DNA from: Cannabis sativa
Lineage: Eukaryota > Streptophyta > Magnoliopsida > Rosales > Cannabaceae
Direction of reading: 5' to 3'
Assembly: GCF_029168945.1 (NCBI RefSeq)
Contig: NC_083602.1
Coordinates: 25,531,323 to 25,595,322, forward strand
Length of the DNA: 64,000 nucleotides
Both the position numbers and the translations under genes were made by a program. This document shows, piece after piece, positions 26,025 through 37,742 of this stretch. The stretch's first letter is position 1. Each line of letters starts with the position of its first letter. The notes beneath the pieces are model-generated. The model did no database searches, had not been told where the DNA came from, and worked only from the letters and a program-made list of their open reading frames with translations.

Positions 26025-26085
26025 TAGTGTTTTTAGGGGTTTGTTCTTGTTCTTGTTGGGCCTTTAATATGGGCCTATTCGCTAG
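26025..26085 (-). promoter_or_regulatory. FCF2 promoter of unit 0 (orphan)
   Basis: Two TGGGCC (site II) motifs at 26057-26062 and 26070-26075, and a telo-box-like AAACCCCTAAAAA on the minus strand near 26030-26042. The first exon's splice donor is at about 25905. No coding exons lie downstream, because the unit is truncated and filled with transposons. Confidence 0.6.
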
Positions 26086-26638
26086 CCATTGAAGATGAAG
26101 GAATTATTTTTCCTAGAAAAAAAAAATTATTATGTATTTATACAATTTTTAAAATTTTATTTACATAAAATATGATATTTTGATGTATTTTATATTGTAC
26201 TTCATATGTTAAGAAATTAGTGGCGCTCGAATAAATTAGGGAAAAAATAAAAAGAAAGATTATCTCCCATTTTCATGAACAAAGCTCATAGAAGAGTGTT
26301 TGAAATTATATTCATCATAACACCCAATCAAACATGTTTTATGAACATAGAAAAGGTAATAAAATTGCTCGAAAATGATTAATGAACAACTTAGGCTTAA
26401 CAAAACTACAGGTCATTTTATCTCATATAATATAATGCATGATAACTATATCATACTTTTACTTGAAAGGAACAAATAATACTATTAGCTTAGTTAACAT
26501 TATAATATTACATTTTCATCAGAACAAAAATGTTGGAACTTTGGTGATCTAAAATCTAAACCTGAAACATAGACACACACAGTTTAGTTGCATCTTCAAT
26601 AATGGAATCAGTTTACAAAGAAAGAAGAAAAATAAAAA

Positions 26639-28981
26639 TCAATGTCTTCTTTGGTTTGCTCGGTTTTTCGGGTGTTTTCCTTTTATCTTCCATTTATTAT
26701 TCCCGCCAGGTTGATTTTTCTCTTCTATTTCGCGAACCTTGCGCTTCCTGAAAAGATCAAAGATTAAGGCATATAACATCAGTAACCAAATAAGTTAGAT
26801 CAGAGAAAAACCTTTCGCCAACAGAATTTACTATCAATCAATCTTCCTTACATTCAATTAGAATTACTAATGCATTACTAATCTCAATTCTAAAACATGA
26901 TTCGGAAAATCAATGTTATGCTTAGATGTGAAGCACTTAAGGATTGAGAAAAGTGGAGCAAAACAATATCCAAACAACTTTCTCTAAAGTTCTAATCCCT
27001 CTTTTGTGAAAACCAAATGCAAATATATATGTTGGCTCTTGTTTTGCCCCTCTACCTCGATAGATCCAATATCCAACCGGAGCCTACGATTTATTTATTT
27101 TCATAATGCAAGAAACACGACAAAAGCATAAATCATTTCAAAGCCTATCTTACCTGTAAGCTCCAAGAGTGCGATCAGAGAGCAGCTCGGCTGCAAGAGA
27201 TGTCTTCCTTTCTTTCTTTGTTAATCTACCATCAAAGAAATCTAGTGGAGACTCTATGATTGTTCCCACCTGATTAATAGCAATAATTACAAAGAACAAA
27301 AGAAAGGAAAAAACAACCGTCAAAGGATTTCAAACAAGGAATATAGATTGAATTGGAATATTTATATACGCAATAGGATGGTGGTATACACTTGCCTGGA
27401 AATACTTGTTTGACTTTGATTCACCCTTCTTGTAATGCCTTTTTGGATCCATCACATTCCTCAACTATAAACATATGCCAAGTATAATGCGAATCAGTAA
27501 AAGCAAAATGAATTTTCCCAAGAAAGAGTTTCTACAATTACATGAACTTGCAAGCAAGTAAATGAAACCCTTTTATGTTTTCCATTGATGAACTTAAATT
27601 AAGTCTATATGAAATAACTTGTAGGATATTCATCCTTTATCTCAAAACAAAAGCTAACAAGGCACGACTAAAATCATACTCAATTTTTGGCTGGAGATCA
27701 AAAGGGAATTTTTTTTTTAAAAAAAAAAAATCAAAATGCTCGTACTTATGTCATGTGTTAGGTAGAATGACCAGAATGTTGCAATTTGATTGATCCATCT
27801 CAGGTGGCATTTAAATCAGATGATAAAAATAGTAATGAAAATGATAGGGCTGTAATGCTTATTCATATAACGGTGATTATATTGTAAAGGCATTACAAAG
27901 TTTTTGAAATCAACTAAACAATGGCATTGTAATGACGATTCTATTACGATTATGTTATTGGTAACAGTTGAATACAAGGAGAATTTCAATGAAGCAAAGC
28001 TTGCCTAGAAAACTTGGACACTCGCTTATCTCATTCTAACAAAAATATCACCAAACAATATAATAAGCGGGGAGGACACCAAGGTGATTCTCAAAACCTT
28101 CCACCTAAGGTTCACTCAAGTGAATGGGTAGGGGTGAGTATTTGACTGAGTGTGTGGTCCGAAACTAAAATCTCTGCAAGTGTAGTTGGAGGGAACAAAG
28201 AAGAAAAAGAAACGATACTTATACCGCAGTAATAGAGGCCTTTAAATAGTTAGCCCTAATCCCAATTTTCTGGGACAGCTACTCTACATTACATCATATG
28301 TAATTAATACAAGAAGATGAAAAAATTAACTCTTTCGAATAAGATTACCACGATAAAGACAAGGAATGCAATCTCAAAGAGAATAAAAATTCAATTGGAT
28401 TTTACAATGGGCAAAAGTTATGAAGAAATGCAAGAATTAAAGGCCGTGGACTTTATTCTTTAAGTGTTAACTAGTATAATTGTACAGGGGTAAAAAATTT
28501 ATTCAACGTTAAGAGAAACAAGCAAAGGATTAACTATGCGTAATGATCAATAAAACGAACTTTGAATAGGAAATATAAAATGGTCAACGACAACTGCACC
28601 TTAAGCAATTGAAGATCTTTTTGGAGCTCAGGGGTGATGGTTGGTGCGGGCATGTCAAACCTAATTAAAGTAGAAAAGTAAGTGTAAATTATAGATAATT
28701 ACAACGGTAGCAAATATATAGATACAAGACAAACAAAGTAGGTACCAATTATGCCCAGCAGTATCTTTGATTTGTTTTCTGAGTATCCTGTTTAACTTCT
28801 TAGGGTCATTTGGTGGAACAAAAAGCCCATCAACAAGCTCTGAACTGGGTTTCCAAACTACACTGCTTTCAGGCTGATTTTTATGAGTTGTTGTAGCATT
28901 AGAAGCAAAGCCCTTTGCAGATGACAAATTGGGCAACTTTGGTTCCCATGATAGGCCAACCACTGCCTTGATTTCTGACAT
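26639..28981 (-). CDS. FCF2: FCF2-type pre-rRNA processing protein, copy 1 (intact)
   Basis: A nucleolar small-subunit processome factor; the yeast homologue is essential for early pre-rRNA cleavages leading to 18S rRNA. Coding exons, in transcript order on the minus strand: 28746-28981, 28600-28660, 27396-27464, 27154-27269 and 26639-26747. Together they make 591 nt, 196 aa plus stop. Residues 1-78 form a variable N-terminus. The Fcf2 domain starts at W79 (WFDMPAPTITPEL) and continues through RNVMDPKRHYKK (101-112), KYFQVGTIIESP (119-130) and RLTKKERK (137-144). The basic C-terminus (161-196) is Lys/Arg-rich, as expected for nucleolar proteins. Intron 3 uses a GC donor (CAG|GCAAGT). The start is the only ATG in frame with the domain and follows a good acceptor (TTATAG). 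Intron 2 (1135 bp) holds MITE-like and possibly LTR-like fragments. Confidence 0.92.
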
Positions 28982-29757
28982 TCTATAACACAAAACAGCA
29001 GATGAGAATGAGAAGGAAAAAAAAGGAGCTCTTTCTACACATAAAAACAACATGATTCAAAGAGTCACACTGAGCATAAGTAACAAATGTACCAGAAATA
29101 AACCTTTCAAAAATAATTCAGTTTCCTAGGGTTCCAACTACGGAGCACAGCGAGCAAATTGGGTGGTCTGCGCAGTTTTTTATTTGGCGGGTTTTTAAAA
29201 GTGCAACCCATAACCCCATTTAAGCAGCGGTTTTGGGTGGATTATTGGGAGGATTGGATTAAATGAAATTAATGATTAAGAAAGAAAAAAGTTGTAAATT
29301 TTATAATCTATTAGTTTGTTAAATCTGTAAAAAAAAAAAAAATATGTGGTTCATTCACAACAAAATAATCCATCCTTCAAGCATCTTTCTTAAATGAAGA
29401 TTTTGTTTTAATGTAAGAAATTGATAATACAAAACATATACCAGAGTAAAATAAAAAGAATATGCTAAGACCAACTTGCATGGTCTTTTTTAACCAAAAA
29501 TATAGCTACAACAATTTTATTATTTTGCATGAAGAATGCATTTTAACATTCAAGTAATCATAATAGCCCATCCTGATCTGATAAGAATAATGGATTAGAA
29601 GATCACTTTTAGATCAAAGATGATATTAGAAAGAAGAAGAATGAAGGGTTGCAAATAAGAAAAATAATCTGTTAAAGATAACCAAGAAAAGAAAAAGTTT
29701 GAGAAACAAGATAAACTAAACTAAAACTAAGTAGAAGAACAAGACAGAAAAAGAAAT

Positions 29758-30118
29758 CAATACACGAATAAAACAACCCAAATTAGAATATCAGATGGAA
29801 CCAAATCAACATTTAGGAGTCAAAGTAAATGGAATCTGTCCCAAAAACATTGAAAAAAAGCAAATTTGATCGGTGAATACACAAAGGAAACTACTATTAC
29901 AACAATATAATACCAATGCTATGGAATTAAGCAACCAAAACCTAAATTACAGGGTACTACAAAGTGCTTCAGAAGGTAGTTTACTCATTAAAATCAATAC
30001 ACAAATAAATATAACCCAAATTAGAATATTAGATAGAACCAAATCAACATTTAGGAGCCAAAGTAAATGGAATCTGTCCCAAAAAAATTAAAAAAAAAAA
30101 CAATTTTGATCAGTGAAC
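29758..30118. repeat. Internal direct repeat of about 237-241 bp in the FCF2 5'-UTR intron
   Basis: caatacac(g/a)aataaa recurs at 29758 and 29995, and ggaaactactattacaac recurs at 29885 and again after the hAT at 31493. Without the hAT the spacing is 241 bp (53184 and 53425 in unit 5). The same pattern is in every unit. The chance 70-72-codon frames conserved between units come from this region and from the hAT. Confidence 0.75.
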
Positions 30119-30126
30119 ACTTAAAG

Positions 30127-31486
30127 TAGGGCTGAGCATCGGTCGGTTTGGTCGGTTTTTTTACAAATAAAAATCTGAATTTCAGTTTTCGGTTTGGATT
30201 GGTTCAATCTGAAAACCGACTGACTAATCCAGAAACATCCTTAAAACCGACCAATGTGAACCACGGTTTAACCGACCAAATCGATTTTTTTGTGTAAAAT
30301 ATAATAAAATTGTTCACTTTATTCTTCTCACAACAACACCACACAAAAGCAACACAAAGACAAACACTATCAGTATTTGGACCATAACAAAAAGACCCCA
30401 TTCATTCCTTGTCTCTCCCAATTATTCACACTCTAATCATATAACCAACAATCATGTCACAACACACAACAACAACACTATGCACAATACAATGTATATA
30501 CAACAAAAAAGATCACGGGATTTTGCTACCCCTAATTCTACACCAACAAATACCAGAGAAGAGAGTTTTAATTTTAAGAGAAAGAAAAGAAAACAACAAT
30601 ACAAGAGTACTACGAAGCTGTTTGTGTAAGAATACCTTAAACCAATTTGGGTTGTGCTTAGAGTGAGATATAGGTCGAGTCTTGGCAGAGTCTTGACACA
30701 GTTTTAAACCTGAAAATGAAACCTAAAATAATTTAAATTTTAAACTCAGAGCTGTTATTCAAATAAAAGATAAAGAGCATTAAATTTGTGAGAAAGATCT
30801 GAGAGTAGAATAAATAAAGAAAAATAAAAGAATGTACAAGAAAAAGAAAAAAAAATTACAATTACCTTAAATCTGAATATGGAAGATGGTGCTTGATTGA
30901 TGTTGATGATGAGAAGAGAGTTTCGGATGGAGAGACGAGAGAAGAAGAGAGTGAGAGTAAGAGTGACTGGGTGAGTGAGATTGGGGGTCGGGGGCGGGGC
31001 AATGGATTATGGATTGAAACTTTGTTTGAAGTTTGAACTTTAAAGCCCTAAACTATGGCTATGGCAGAAAAAAAAATGAGAGAGAAGAAGGTGAGTGTGG
31101 TGAGAGAGAGTGAGTCACGAGTGAGAAGGAAAGGGTTTGGAGAGAGAGAGTCAATCAAGTCAATCACTTTATTAAAGGTTTATACTTTTAAATTTTAATA
31201 TTAATAAAATAATAATATATTATATATTATATATTATTATTTATCACTTATTAGTTATTAGTATACATAAGTAAAAAAATTAAAAAATTATATATGGAAA
31301 AGGTTTTTCGGTCGGTTTCGGTTTTATTGGTCGGTTTACGATCCGAAAAAAAACCGACCGACTATTGGCGGTTTAAACCGTTGGCGGTTTTTTCGGTTTT
31401 CGATTTCGCCGGTTTCGGTTCCAGCGGTGTTCGGTAGGTCGGTTTGAACGGTTTTTTCGGTTTTCTGGATTTTCTGCTCAGCCCTA
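30127..31486. mobile_element. Non-autonomous hAT element, unit 1 (1360 bp)
   Basis: Termini are tagggctgagca and tgctcagcccta, perfect inverted repeats of 12 bp. The 8-bp target duplication acttaaag is at 30119-30126 and 31487-31494. Both subterminal regions are packed with CGGTTT/AAACCG and GGTCGG words, as expected for hAT transposase binding. The interior has no transposase. On the minus strand it carries a CT-rich leader-like stretch with splice-like sites. The left end of this copy has extra C-to-T and G-to-A changes relative to other units and lacks about 11 bp near 30265-30275. Confidence 0.92.
30636..31160 (-). other. Leader-like, exon-like sequence inside the hAT element
   Basis: On the minus strand, CT-rich sequence typical of plant 5' UTRs ends in a donor ATTTAAG|GTAATT (last exon base 30866). 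An acceptor TTTTCAG follows, then a 74-nt exon-like piece (30709 to 30636) with donor TTTAAG|GTATTC. This could be the 5' end of the lost transposase gene or a captured host gene start. It has the same orientation as FCF2. Confidence 0.4.
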
Positions 31487-31730
31487 ACTTAAAGGAAACT
31501 ACTATTACAACAATATAATATCGATGCTATGGAATTAAGCAACCAAAACCTAAATCACAGGCTAATATTTACAGGGTACTACAAAGTGCTTCAGAAGGTA
31601 ATTTACTCATTAAAATCAATGAAGTTAATAAAAATACAAGACTATAAACCATAAATTGAAAAGCACAACAGAGATTAAATGAAGATTAAGAAGCACAGAA
31701 ATAAATAAAAAATAGTTCTTTAACCTTTAC

Positions 31731-31860
31731 CTGCGTGAGAGAGATAGAGTTAGAGGCGGTGCCGTTGAGCGAGGGATCGGCACTCGGCGGTGGAAAGGCC
31801 TGAGAAGAAGAGTGAGAGAGAAGTTGAACGAGAGAGAGAGGTAATAACTGTAGTGTTTTT
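31731..31860 (-). other. Non-coding first exon of FCF2 copy 1
   Basis: CT-rich leader on the minus strand ending in CTCACGCAG|GTAAAGG (last exon base 31731). The 5' limit is approximate. Present in all units; in unit 4 the donor context reads CACGCG|GTAAAG. Confidence 0.55.
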
Positions 31861-31912
31861 AGGGGTTTGTTCTTGTTCTTGTTGGGCCTTTAATATGGGC
31901 CTATTCGCTAGC
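31850..31912 (-). promoter_or_regulatory. FCF2 copy 1 promoter with site II and telo-box-like motifs
   Basis: TGGGCC at 31883-31888 and 31896-31901, and AAACCCCTAAAAA on the minus strand just inside. In plants, paired TGGGCC/T (TCP-bound site II) and AAACCCTAA boxes mark ribosomal-protein and ribosome-biogenesis promoters, which fits FCF2. Confidence 0.65.
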
Positions 31913-32464
31913 CATTGAAGATGAAGGAATTATTTTTCCTAGAAAAAAAAAATTATTATGTATTTATACAATTTTTAAAATTTTATTTACATAAAATATG
32001 ATATTTTGATGTATTTTATATTGTACTTCATATGTTAAGAAATTAGTGGCGCTCGAATAAATTAGGGAAAAAATAAAAAGAAAGATTATCTCCCATTTTC
32101 ATGAACAAAGCTCATAGAAGAGTGTTTGAAATTATATTCATCATAACACCCAATCAAACATGTTTTATGAACATAGAAAAGGTAATAAAATTGCTCGAAA
32201 ATGATTAATGAACAACTTAGGCTTAACAAAACTACAAGTCATTTTATCTCATATAATATAATGCATGATAACTATATCATACTTTTACTTGAAAGGAACA
32301 AATAATACTATTAGCTTAGTTAACATTATAATATTACATTTTCATCAGAACAAAAATGTTGGAACTTTGGTGATCTAAAATCTAAACACGAAACATAGAC
32401 ACACACAGTTTAGTTGCATCTTCAATAATGGAATCAGTTTACAAAGAAAGAAGAAAAATAAAAA

Positions 32465-34807
32465 TCAATGTCTTCTTTGGTTTGCTCGGTTTTTCGGGTG
32501 TTTTCCTTTTATCTTCCATTTATTATTCCCGCCAGGTTGATTTTTCTCTTCTATTTCGCGAACCTTGCGCTTCCTGAAAAGATCAAAGATTAAGGCATAT
32601 AACATCAGTAACCAAATAAGTTAGATCAGAGAAAAACCTTTCGCCAACAGAATTTACTATCAATCAATCTTCCTTACATTCAATTAGAATTACTAATGCA
32701 TTACTAATCTCAATTCTAAAACATGATTCGGAAAATCAATGTTATGCTTAGATGTGAAGCACTTAAGGATTGAGAAAAGTGGAGCAAAACAATATCCAAA
32801 CAACTTTCTCTAAAGTTCTAATCCCTCTTTTGTGAAAACCAAATGCAAATATATATGTTGGCTCTTGTTTTGCCCCTCTACCTCGATAGATCCAATATCC
32901 AACCGGAGCCTACGATTTATTTATTTTCATAATGCAAGAAACACGACAAAAGCATAAATCATTTCAAAGCCTATCTTACCTGTAAGCTCCAAGAGTGCGA
33001 TCAGAGAGCAGCTCGGCTGCAAGAGATGTCTTCCTTTCTTTCTTTGTTAATCTACCATCAAAGAAATCTAGTGGAGACTCTATGATTGTTCCCACCTGAT
33101 TAATAGCAATAATTACAAAGAACAAAAGAAAGGAAAAAACACTGTCAAAGGATTTCAAACAAGGAATATAGATTGAATTGGAATATTTATATACTGCCAA
33201 TAGGATGGTGGTATACACTTGCCTGGAAATACTTGTTTGACTTTGATTCACCCTTCTTGTAATGCCTTTTTGGATCCATCACATTCCTCAACTATAAACA
33301 TATGCCAAGTATAATGCGAATCAGTAAAAGCAAAATGAATTTTCCCAAGAAAGAGTTTCTACAATTACATGAACTTGCAAGCAAGTAAATGAAACCCTTT
33401 TATGTTTTCCATTGATGAACTTAAATTAAGTCTATATGAAATAACTTGTAGGATATTCATCCTTTATCTCAAAACAAAAGCTAACAAGGCACGACTAAAA
33501 TCATACTCAATTTTTGGCTGGAGATCAAAAGGGAATTTTTTTTAAAAAAAAAAAAAATCAAAATGCTCGTACTTATGTCATGTGTTAGGTAGAATGACCA
33601 GAATGTTGCAATTTGATTGATCCATCTCAGGTGGCATTTAAATCAGATGATAAAAATAGTAATGAAAATGATAGGGCTGTAATGCTTATTCATATAACGG
33701 TGATTATATTGTAAAGGCATTACAAAGTTTTTGAAATCAACTAAACAATGGCATTGTAATGACGATTCTATTACGATTATGTTATTGGTAACAGTTGAAT
33801 ACAAGGAGAATTTCAATGAAGCAAAGCTTGCCTAGAAAACTTGGACACTCGCTTATCTCATTCTAACAAAAATATCACCAAACAATATAATAAGCAGGAG
33901 GACACCAAGGTGATTCTCAAAACCTTCCACCTAAGGTTCACTCAAGTGAATGGGTAGGGGTGAGTATTTGACTGAGTGTGTGGTCCGAAACTAAAATCTC
34001 TGCAAGTGTAGTTGGAGGGAACAAAGAAGAAAAAGAAACGATACTTATACCGTAGTAATAGAGGCCTTTAAATAGTTAGCCCTAATCCCAATTTTCTGGG
34101 ACAGCTACTCTACATTACATCATATGTAATTAATACAAGAAGATGAAAAAATTAACTCTTTCGAATAAGATTACCACGATAAAGACAAGGAATGCAATCT
34201 CAAAGAGAATAAAAATTCAATTGGATTTTACAATGGGCAAAAGTTATGAAGAAATGCAAGAATTAAAGGCCGTGGACTTTATTCTTTAAGTGTTAACTAG
34301 TATAATTGTACAGGGGTAAAAAATTTATTCAACGTTAAGAGAAACAAGCAAAGGATTAACTATGCGTAATGATCAATAAAACGAACTTTGAATAGGAAAT
34401 ATAAAATGGTCAACGACAACTGCACCTTAAGCAATTGAAGATCTTTTTGGAGCTCAGGGGTGATGGTTGGTGCGGGCATGTCAAACCTAATTAAAGTAGA
34501 AAAGTAAGTGTAAATTATAGATAATTACAACGGTAGCAAATATATAGATACAAGACAAACAAAGTAGGTACCAATTATGCCCAGCAGTATCTTTGATTTG
34601 TTTTCTGAGTATCCTGTTTAACTTCTTAGGGTCATTTGGTGGAACAAAAAGCCCATCAACAAGCTCTGAACTGGGTTTCCAAACTACACTGCTTTCAGGC
34701 TGATTTTTATGAGTTGTTGTAGCATTAGAAGCAAAGCCCTTTGCAGATGACAAATTGGGCAACTTTGGTTCCCATGATAGGCCAACCACTGCCTTGATTT
34801 CTGACAT
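32465..34807 (-). CDS. FCF2: FCF2-type pre-rRNA processing protein, copy 2 (intact)
   Basis: Exons 34572-34807, 34426-34486, 33223-33291, 32980-33095 and 32465-32573 sum to 591 nt with the same 196-aa product as copy 1. All splice sites are kept, including the GC donor of intron 3. Where other copies disagree at CAG/CTG sites, this copy usually has the CAG/CTG form and may be the best reference for the unit. Confidence 0.92.
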
Positions 34808-35950
34808 TCTATAACACAAAACAGCAGATGAGAATGAGAAGGAAAAAAAAGGAGCTCTTTCTACACATAAAAACAACATGATTCAAAGAGTCACACTGAG
34901 CATAAGTAACAAATGTACCAGAAATAAACCTTTCAAAAATAATTCAGTTTCCTAGGGTTCCAACTACGGAGCACAGCGAGCAAATTGGGTGGTCTGCGCA
35001 GTTTTTTATTTGGCGGGTTTTTAAAAGTGCAACCCATAACCCCATTTAAGCAGCGGTTTTGGGTGGATTATTGGGAGGATTGGATTAAATGAAATTAATG
35101 ATTAAGAAAGAAAAAAGTTGTAAATTTTATAATCTATTAGTTTGTTAAATCTGTAAAAAAAAAAAAATATGTGGTTCATTCACAACAAAATAATCCATCC
35201 TTCAAGCATCTTTCTTAAATGAAGATTTTGTTTTAATGTAAGAAATTGATAATACAAAACATATACCAGAGTAAAATAAAAAGAATATGCTAAGACCAAC
35301 TTGCATGGTCTTTTTTAACCAAAAATATAGCTACAACAATTTTATTATTTTGCATGAAGAATGCATTTTAACATTCAAGTAATCATAATAGCCCATCCTG
35401 ATCTGATAAGAATAATGGATTAGAAGATCACTTTTAGATCAAAGATGATATTAGAAAGAAGAAGAATGAAGGGTTGCAAATAAGAAAAATAATCTGTTAA
35501 AGATAACCAAGAAAAGAAAAAGTTTGAGAAACAAGATAAACTAAACTAAAACTAAGTAGAAGAACAAGACAGAAAAAGAAATCAATACACGAATAAAACA
35601 ACCCAAATTAGAATATCAGATAGAACCAAATCAACATTTAGGAGTCAAAGTAAATGGAATCTGTCCCAAAAACATTGAAAAAAAGCAAATTTGATCGGTG
35701 AATACACAAAGGAAACTACTATTACAACAATATAATACCAATGCTATGGAATTAAGCAACCAAAACCTAAATTACAGGGTACTACAAAGTGCTTCAGAAG
35801 GTAGTTTACTCATTAAAATCAATACACAAATAAATATAACCCAAATTAGAATATTAGATAGAACCAAATCAACATTTAGGAGCCAAAGTAAATGGAATCT
35901 GTCCCAAAAAAATTAAAAAAAAAACAATTTTGATCAGTGAACACTTAAAG

Positions 35951-37321
35951 TAGGGCTGAGCATCGGTCGGTTTGGTCGGTTTTTTTATAAATAAAAATCC
36001 GAATTTCGGTTTTCGGTTTGGATTGGTTCAATCCGAAAACCGACCGACCAATCCAGAAACATCCTTAAAACCGACCAATGTGAACCGCGGTTTGGTCGGT
36101 TAAAACCGACCAAACCGATTTTTTTTTTGTGTAAAATATAATAAAATTGTTCACTTTATTCTTCTCACAACAACACCACACAAAAGCAACACAAAGACAA
36201 ACACTATCAGTATTTGGACCATAACAAAAAGACCCCATTCATTCCTTGTCTCTCCCAATTATTCACACTCTAATCATATAACCAACAATCATGTCACAAC
36301 ACACAACAACAACACTATGCACAATACAATGTATATACAACAAAAAAGATCACGGGATTTTGCTACCCCTAATTCTACACCAACAAATACCAGAGAAGAG
36401 AGTTTTAATTTTAAGAGAAAGAAAAGAAAACAACAATACAAGAGTACTACGAAGCTGTTTGTGTAAGAATACCTTAAACCAATTTGGGTTGTGCTTAGAG
36501 TGAGATATAGGTCGAGTCTTGGCGAGTCTTGACACGATTTTAAACCTGAAAATGAAACCCAAAATAATTTAAATTTTAAACTCAGAGCTGTTATTCAAAT
36601 AAAAAATAAAGAGCATCAAAATTTGTGAGAAAGATCTGAGAGTAGAATTAATAAAGAAAAATAAAAGAATGTACAAGAAAAAAAAATTACCATTACCTTA
36701 AATCTGAATATGGAAGATGGTGCTTGATTGATGTTGATGATGAGAAGAGAGTTTCGGATGGAGAGACGAGAGAAGAAGAGAGTGAGAGTAAGAGTGACTG
36801 GGTGAGTGAGATTGGGGGTCGGGGGCGGGGCAATGGATTATGGATTGAAACTTTGTTTGAAGTTTGAACTTTAAAGCCCTAAACTATGGCTATGGCAGAA
36901 AAAAAAAAAAATGAGAGAGAAGAAGGTGAGTGTGGTGAGAGAGAGTGAGTCACGAGTGAGAAGGAAAGGGTTTGGAGAGAGAGAGTCAATCAAGTCAATC
37001 ACTTTATTAAAGGTTTATACTTTTAAATTTTAATATTAATAAAATAATAATATATTATATATTATATATTATTATTTATCACTTATTAGTTATTAGTATA
37101 CATAAGTAAAAAAATTAAAAAATTATATATGGAAAAGGTTTTTCGGTCGGTTTCGGTTTTATTGGTCGGTTTACGATCCGAAAAAAAACCGACCGACTAT
37201 TGGCGGTTTAAACCGTTGGCGGTTTTTTCGGTTTTCGGTTTCGCCGGTTTCGGTTCCAGCGGTGTTCGGTAGGTCGGTTTGAACGGTTTTTTCGGTTTTC
37301 TGGATTTTCTGCTCAGCCCTA
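35951..37321. mobile_element. Non-autonomous hAT element, unit 2
   Basis: Same 12-bp inverted ends. The left target copy is acttaaag; the right copy reads actttaag (one change). A 14-bp inverted repeat with a 2-bp spacer (cggtttggtcggtt and its inverse) lies at about 36088-36117. Confidence 0.92.
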
Positions 37322-37683
37322 ACTTTAAGGAAACTACTATTACAACAATATAATATCGATGCTATGGAATTAAGCAACCAAAACCTAAATCACAGGCTAA
37401 TATTTACAGGGTACTACAAAGTGCTTCAGAAGGTAATTTACTCATTAAAATCAATGAAGTTAATAAAAATACAAGACTATAAACCATAAATTGAAAAGCA
37501 CAACAGAGATTAAATGAAGATTAAGAAGCACAGAAATAAATAAAAAATAGTTCTTTAACCTTTACCTGCGTGAGAGAGATAGAGTTAGAGGCGGTGCCGT
37601 TGAGCGAGGGATCGGCACTCGGCGGTGGAAAGGCTTGAGAAGAAGAGTGAGAGAGAAGATGAACGAGAGAGAGAGGTAATAAC

Positions 37684-37742
37684 TGTAGTGTTTTTAGGGG
37701 TTTGTTCTTGTTCTTGTTGGGCCTTTAATATGAGCCTATTCG
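37684..37742 (-). promoter_or_regulatory. FCF2 copy 2 promoter, one site II altered
   Basis: The first TGGGCC is at 37718-37723. The second reads TGAGCC at 37731-37736, unlike all other units. The donor of the first exon is at 37566. Confidence 0.6.

Larger units (their letters stand above)
13673..26202 (-). repeat. Array unit 0, truncated: FCF2 5'-UTR intron, first exon and promoter only
   Basis: Matches the part of the other units that lies upstream of the FCF2 start codon on the minus strand. It begins at agtcacac, about 80 bp upstream of where the ATG would be, and has no FCF2 coding exons. It carries a hAT copy, which is split by the LTR retrotransposon. It ends at the unit junction gtactt/catatg. 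Its promoter therefore reads into transposon sequence instead of a gene. Confidence 0.85.
28982..31730 (-). other. 5'-UTR intron of FCF2 copy 1
   Basis: Inferred from a donor CAG|GTAAAG ending the first exon at 31731 and an acceptor TTATAG immediately before the ATG. It is about 2.7 kb here and about 1.38 kb in units without the hAT. It contains 237-241 bp internal repeats (29758-30118 and after the hAT). Needs transcript support. Confidence 0.55.
26203..32028 (-). repeat. Array unit 1 (5826 bp, with hAT)
   Basis: A complete head-to-tail unit: about 430 bp of 3' flank, FCF2 coding exons, 5'-UTR intron with hAT element, first exon and promoter. The left edge is the junction gtactt/catatg, which recurs at every unit boundary. 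Confidence 0.95.

Noticed and set aside
27575..27793. Frame MFSIDELKL... on the plus strand in units
   Set aside because: It falls in intron 2 of FCF2 on the opposite strand and runs through an A/T tract of variable length.
29873..30091. A 72-codon frame (MNTQRKLLL...) found in every unit
   Set aside because: It lies in the FCF2 5'-UTR intron repeats, is Asn/Gln/Ser-rich from A-rich DNA, and recurs only because the units are copies. No family features.
30454..30666. A 70-codon frame (MSQHTTTT...) in the units
   Set aside because: It is inside the non-autonomous hAT on the strand opposite the exon-like sequence and is present only as part of the repeat. No coding evidence.
32976..33251. A 91-codon minus-strand frame starting MNQSQTS
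   Set aside because: It is FCF2 exon 3 read out of frame, then the GC-AG intron and exon 4. The spliced model explains the homologous part.
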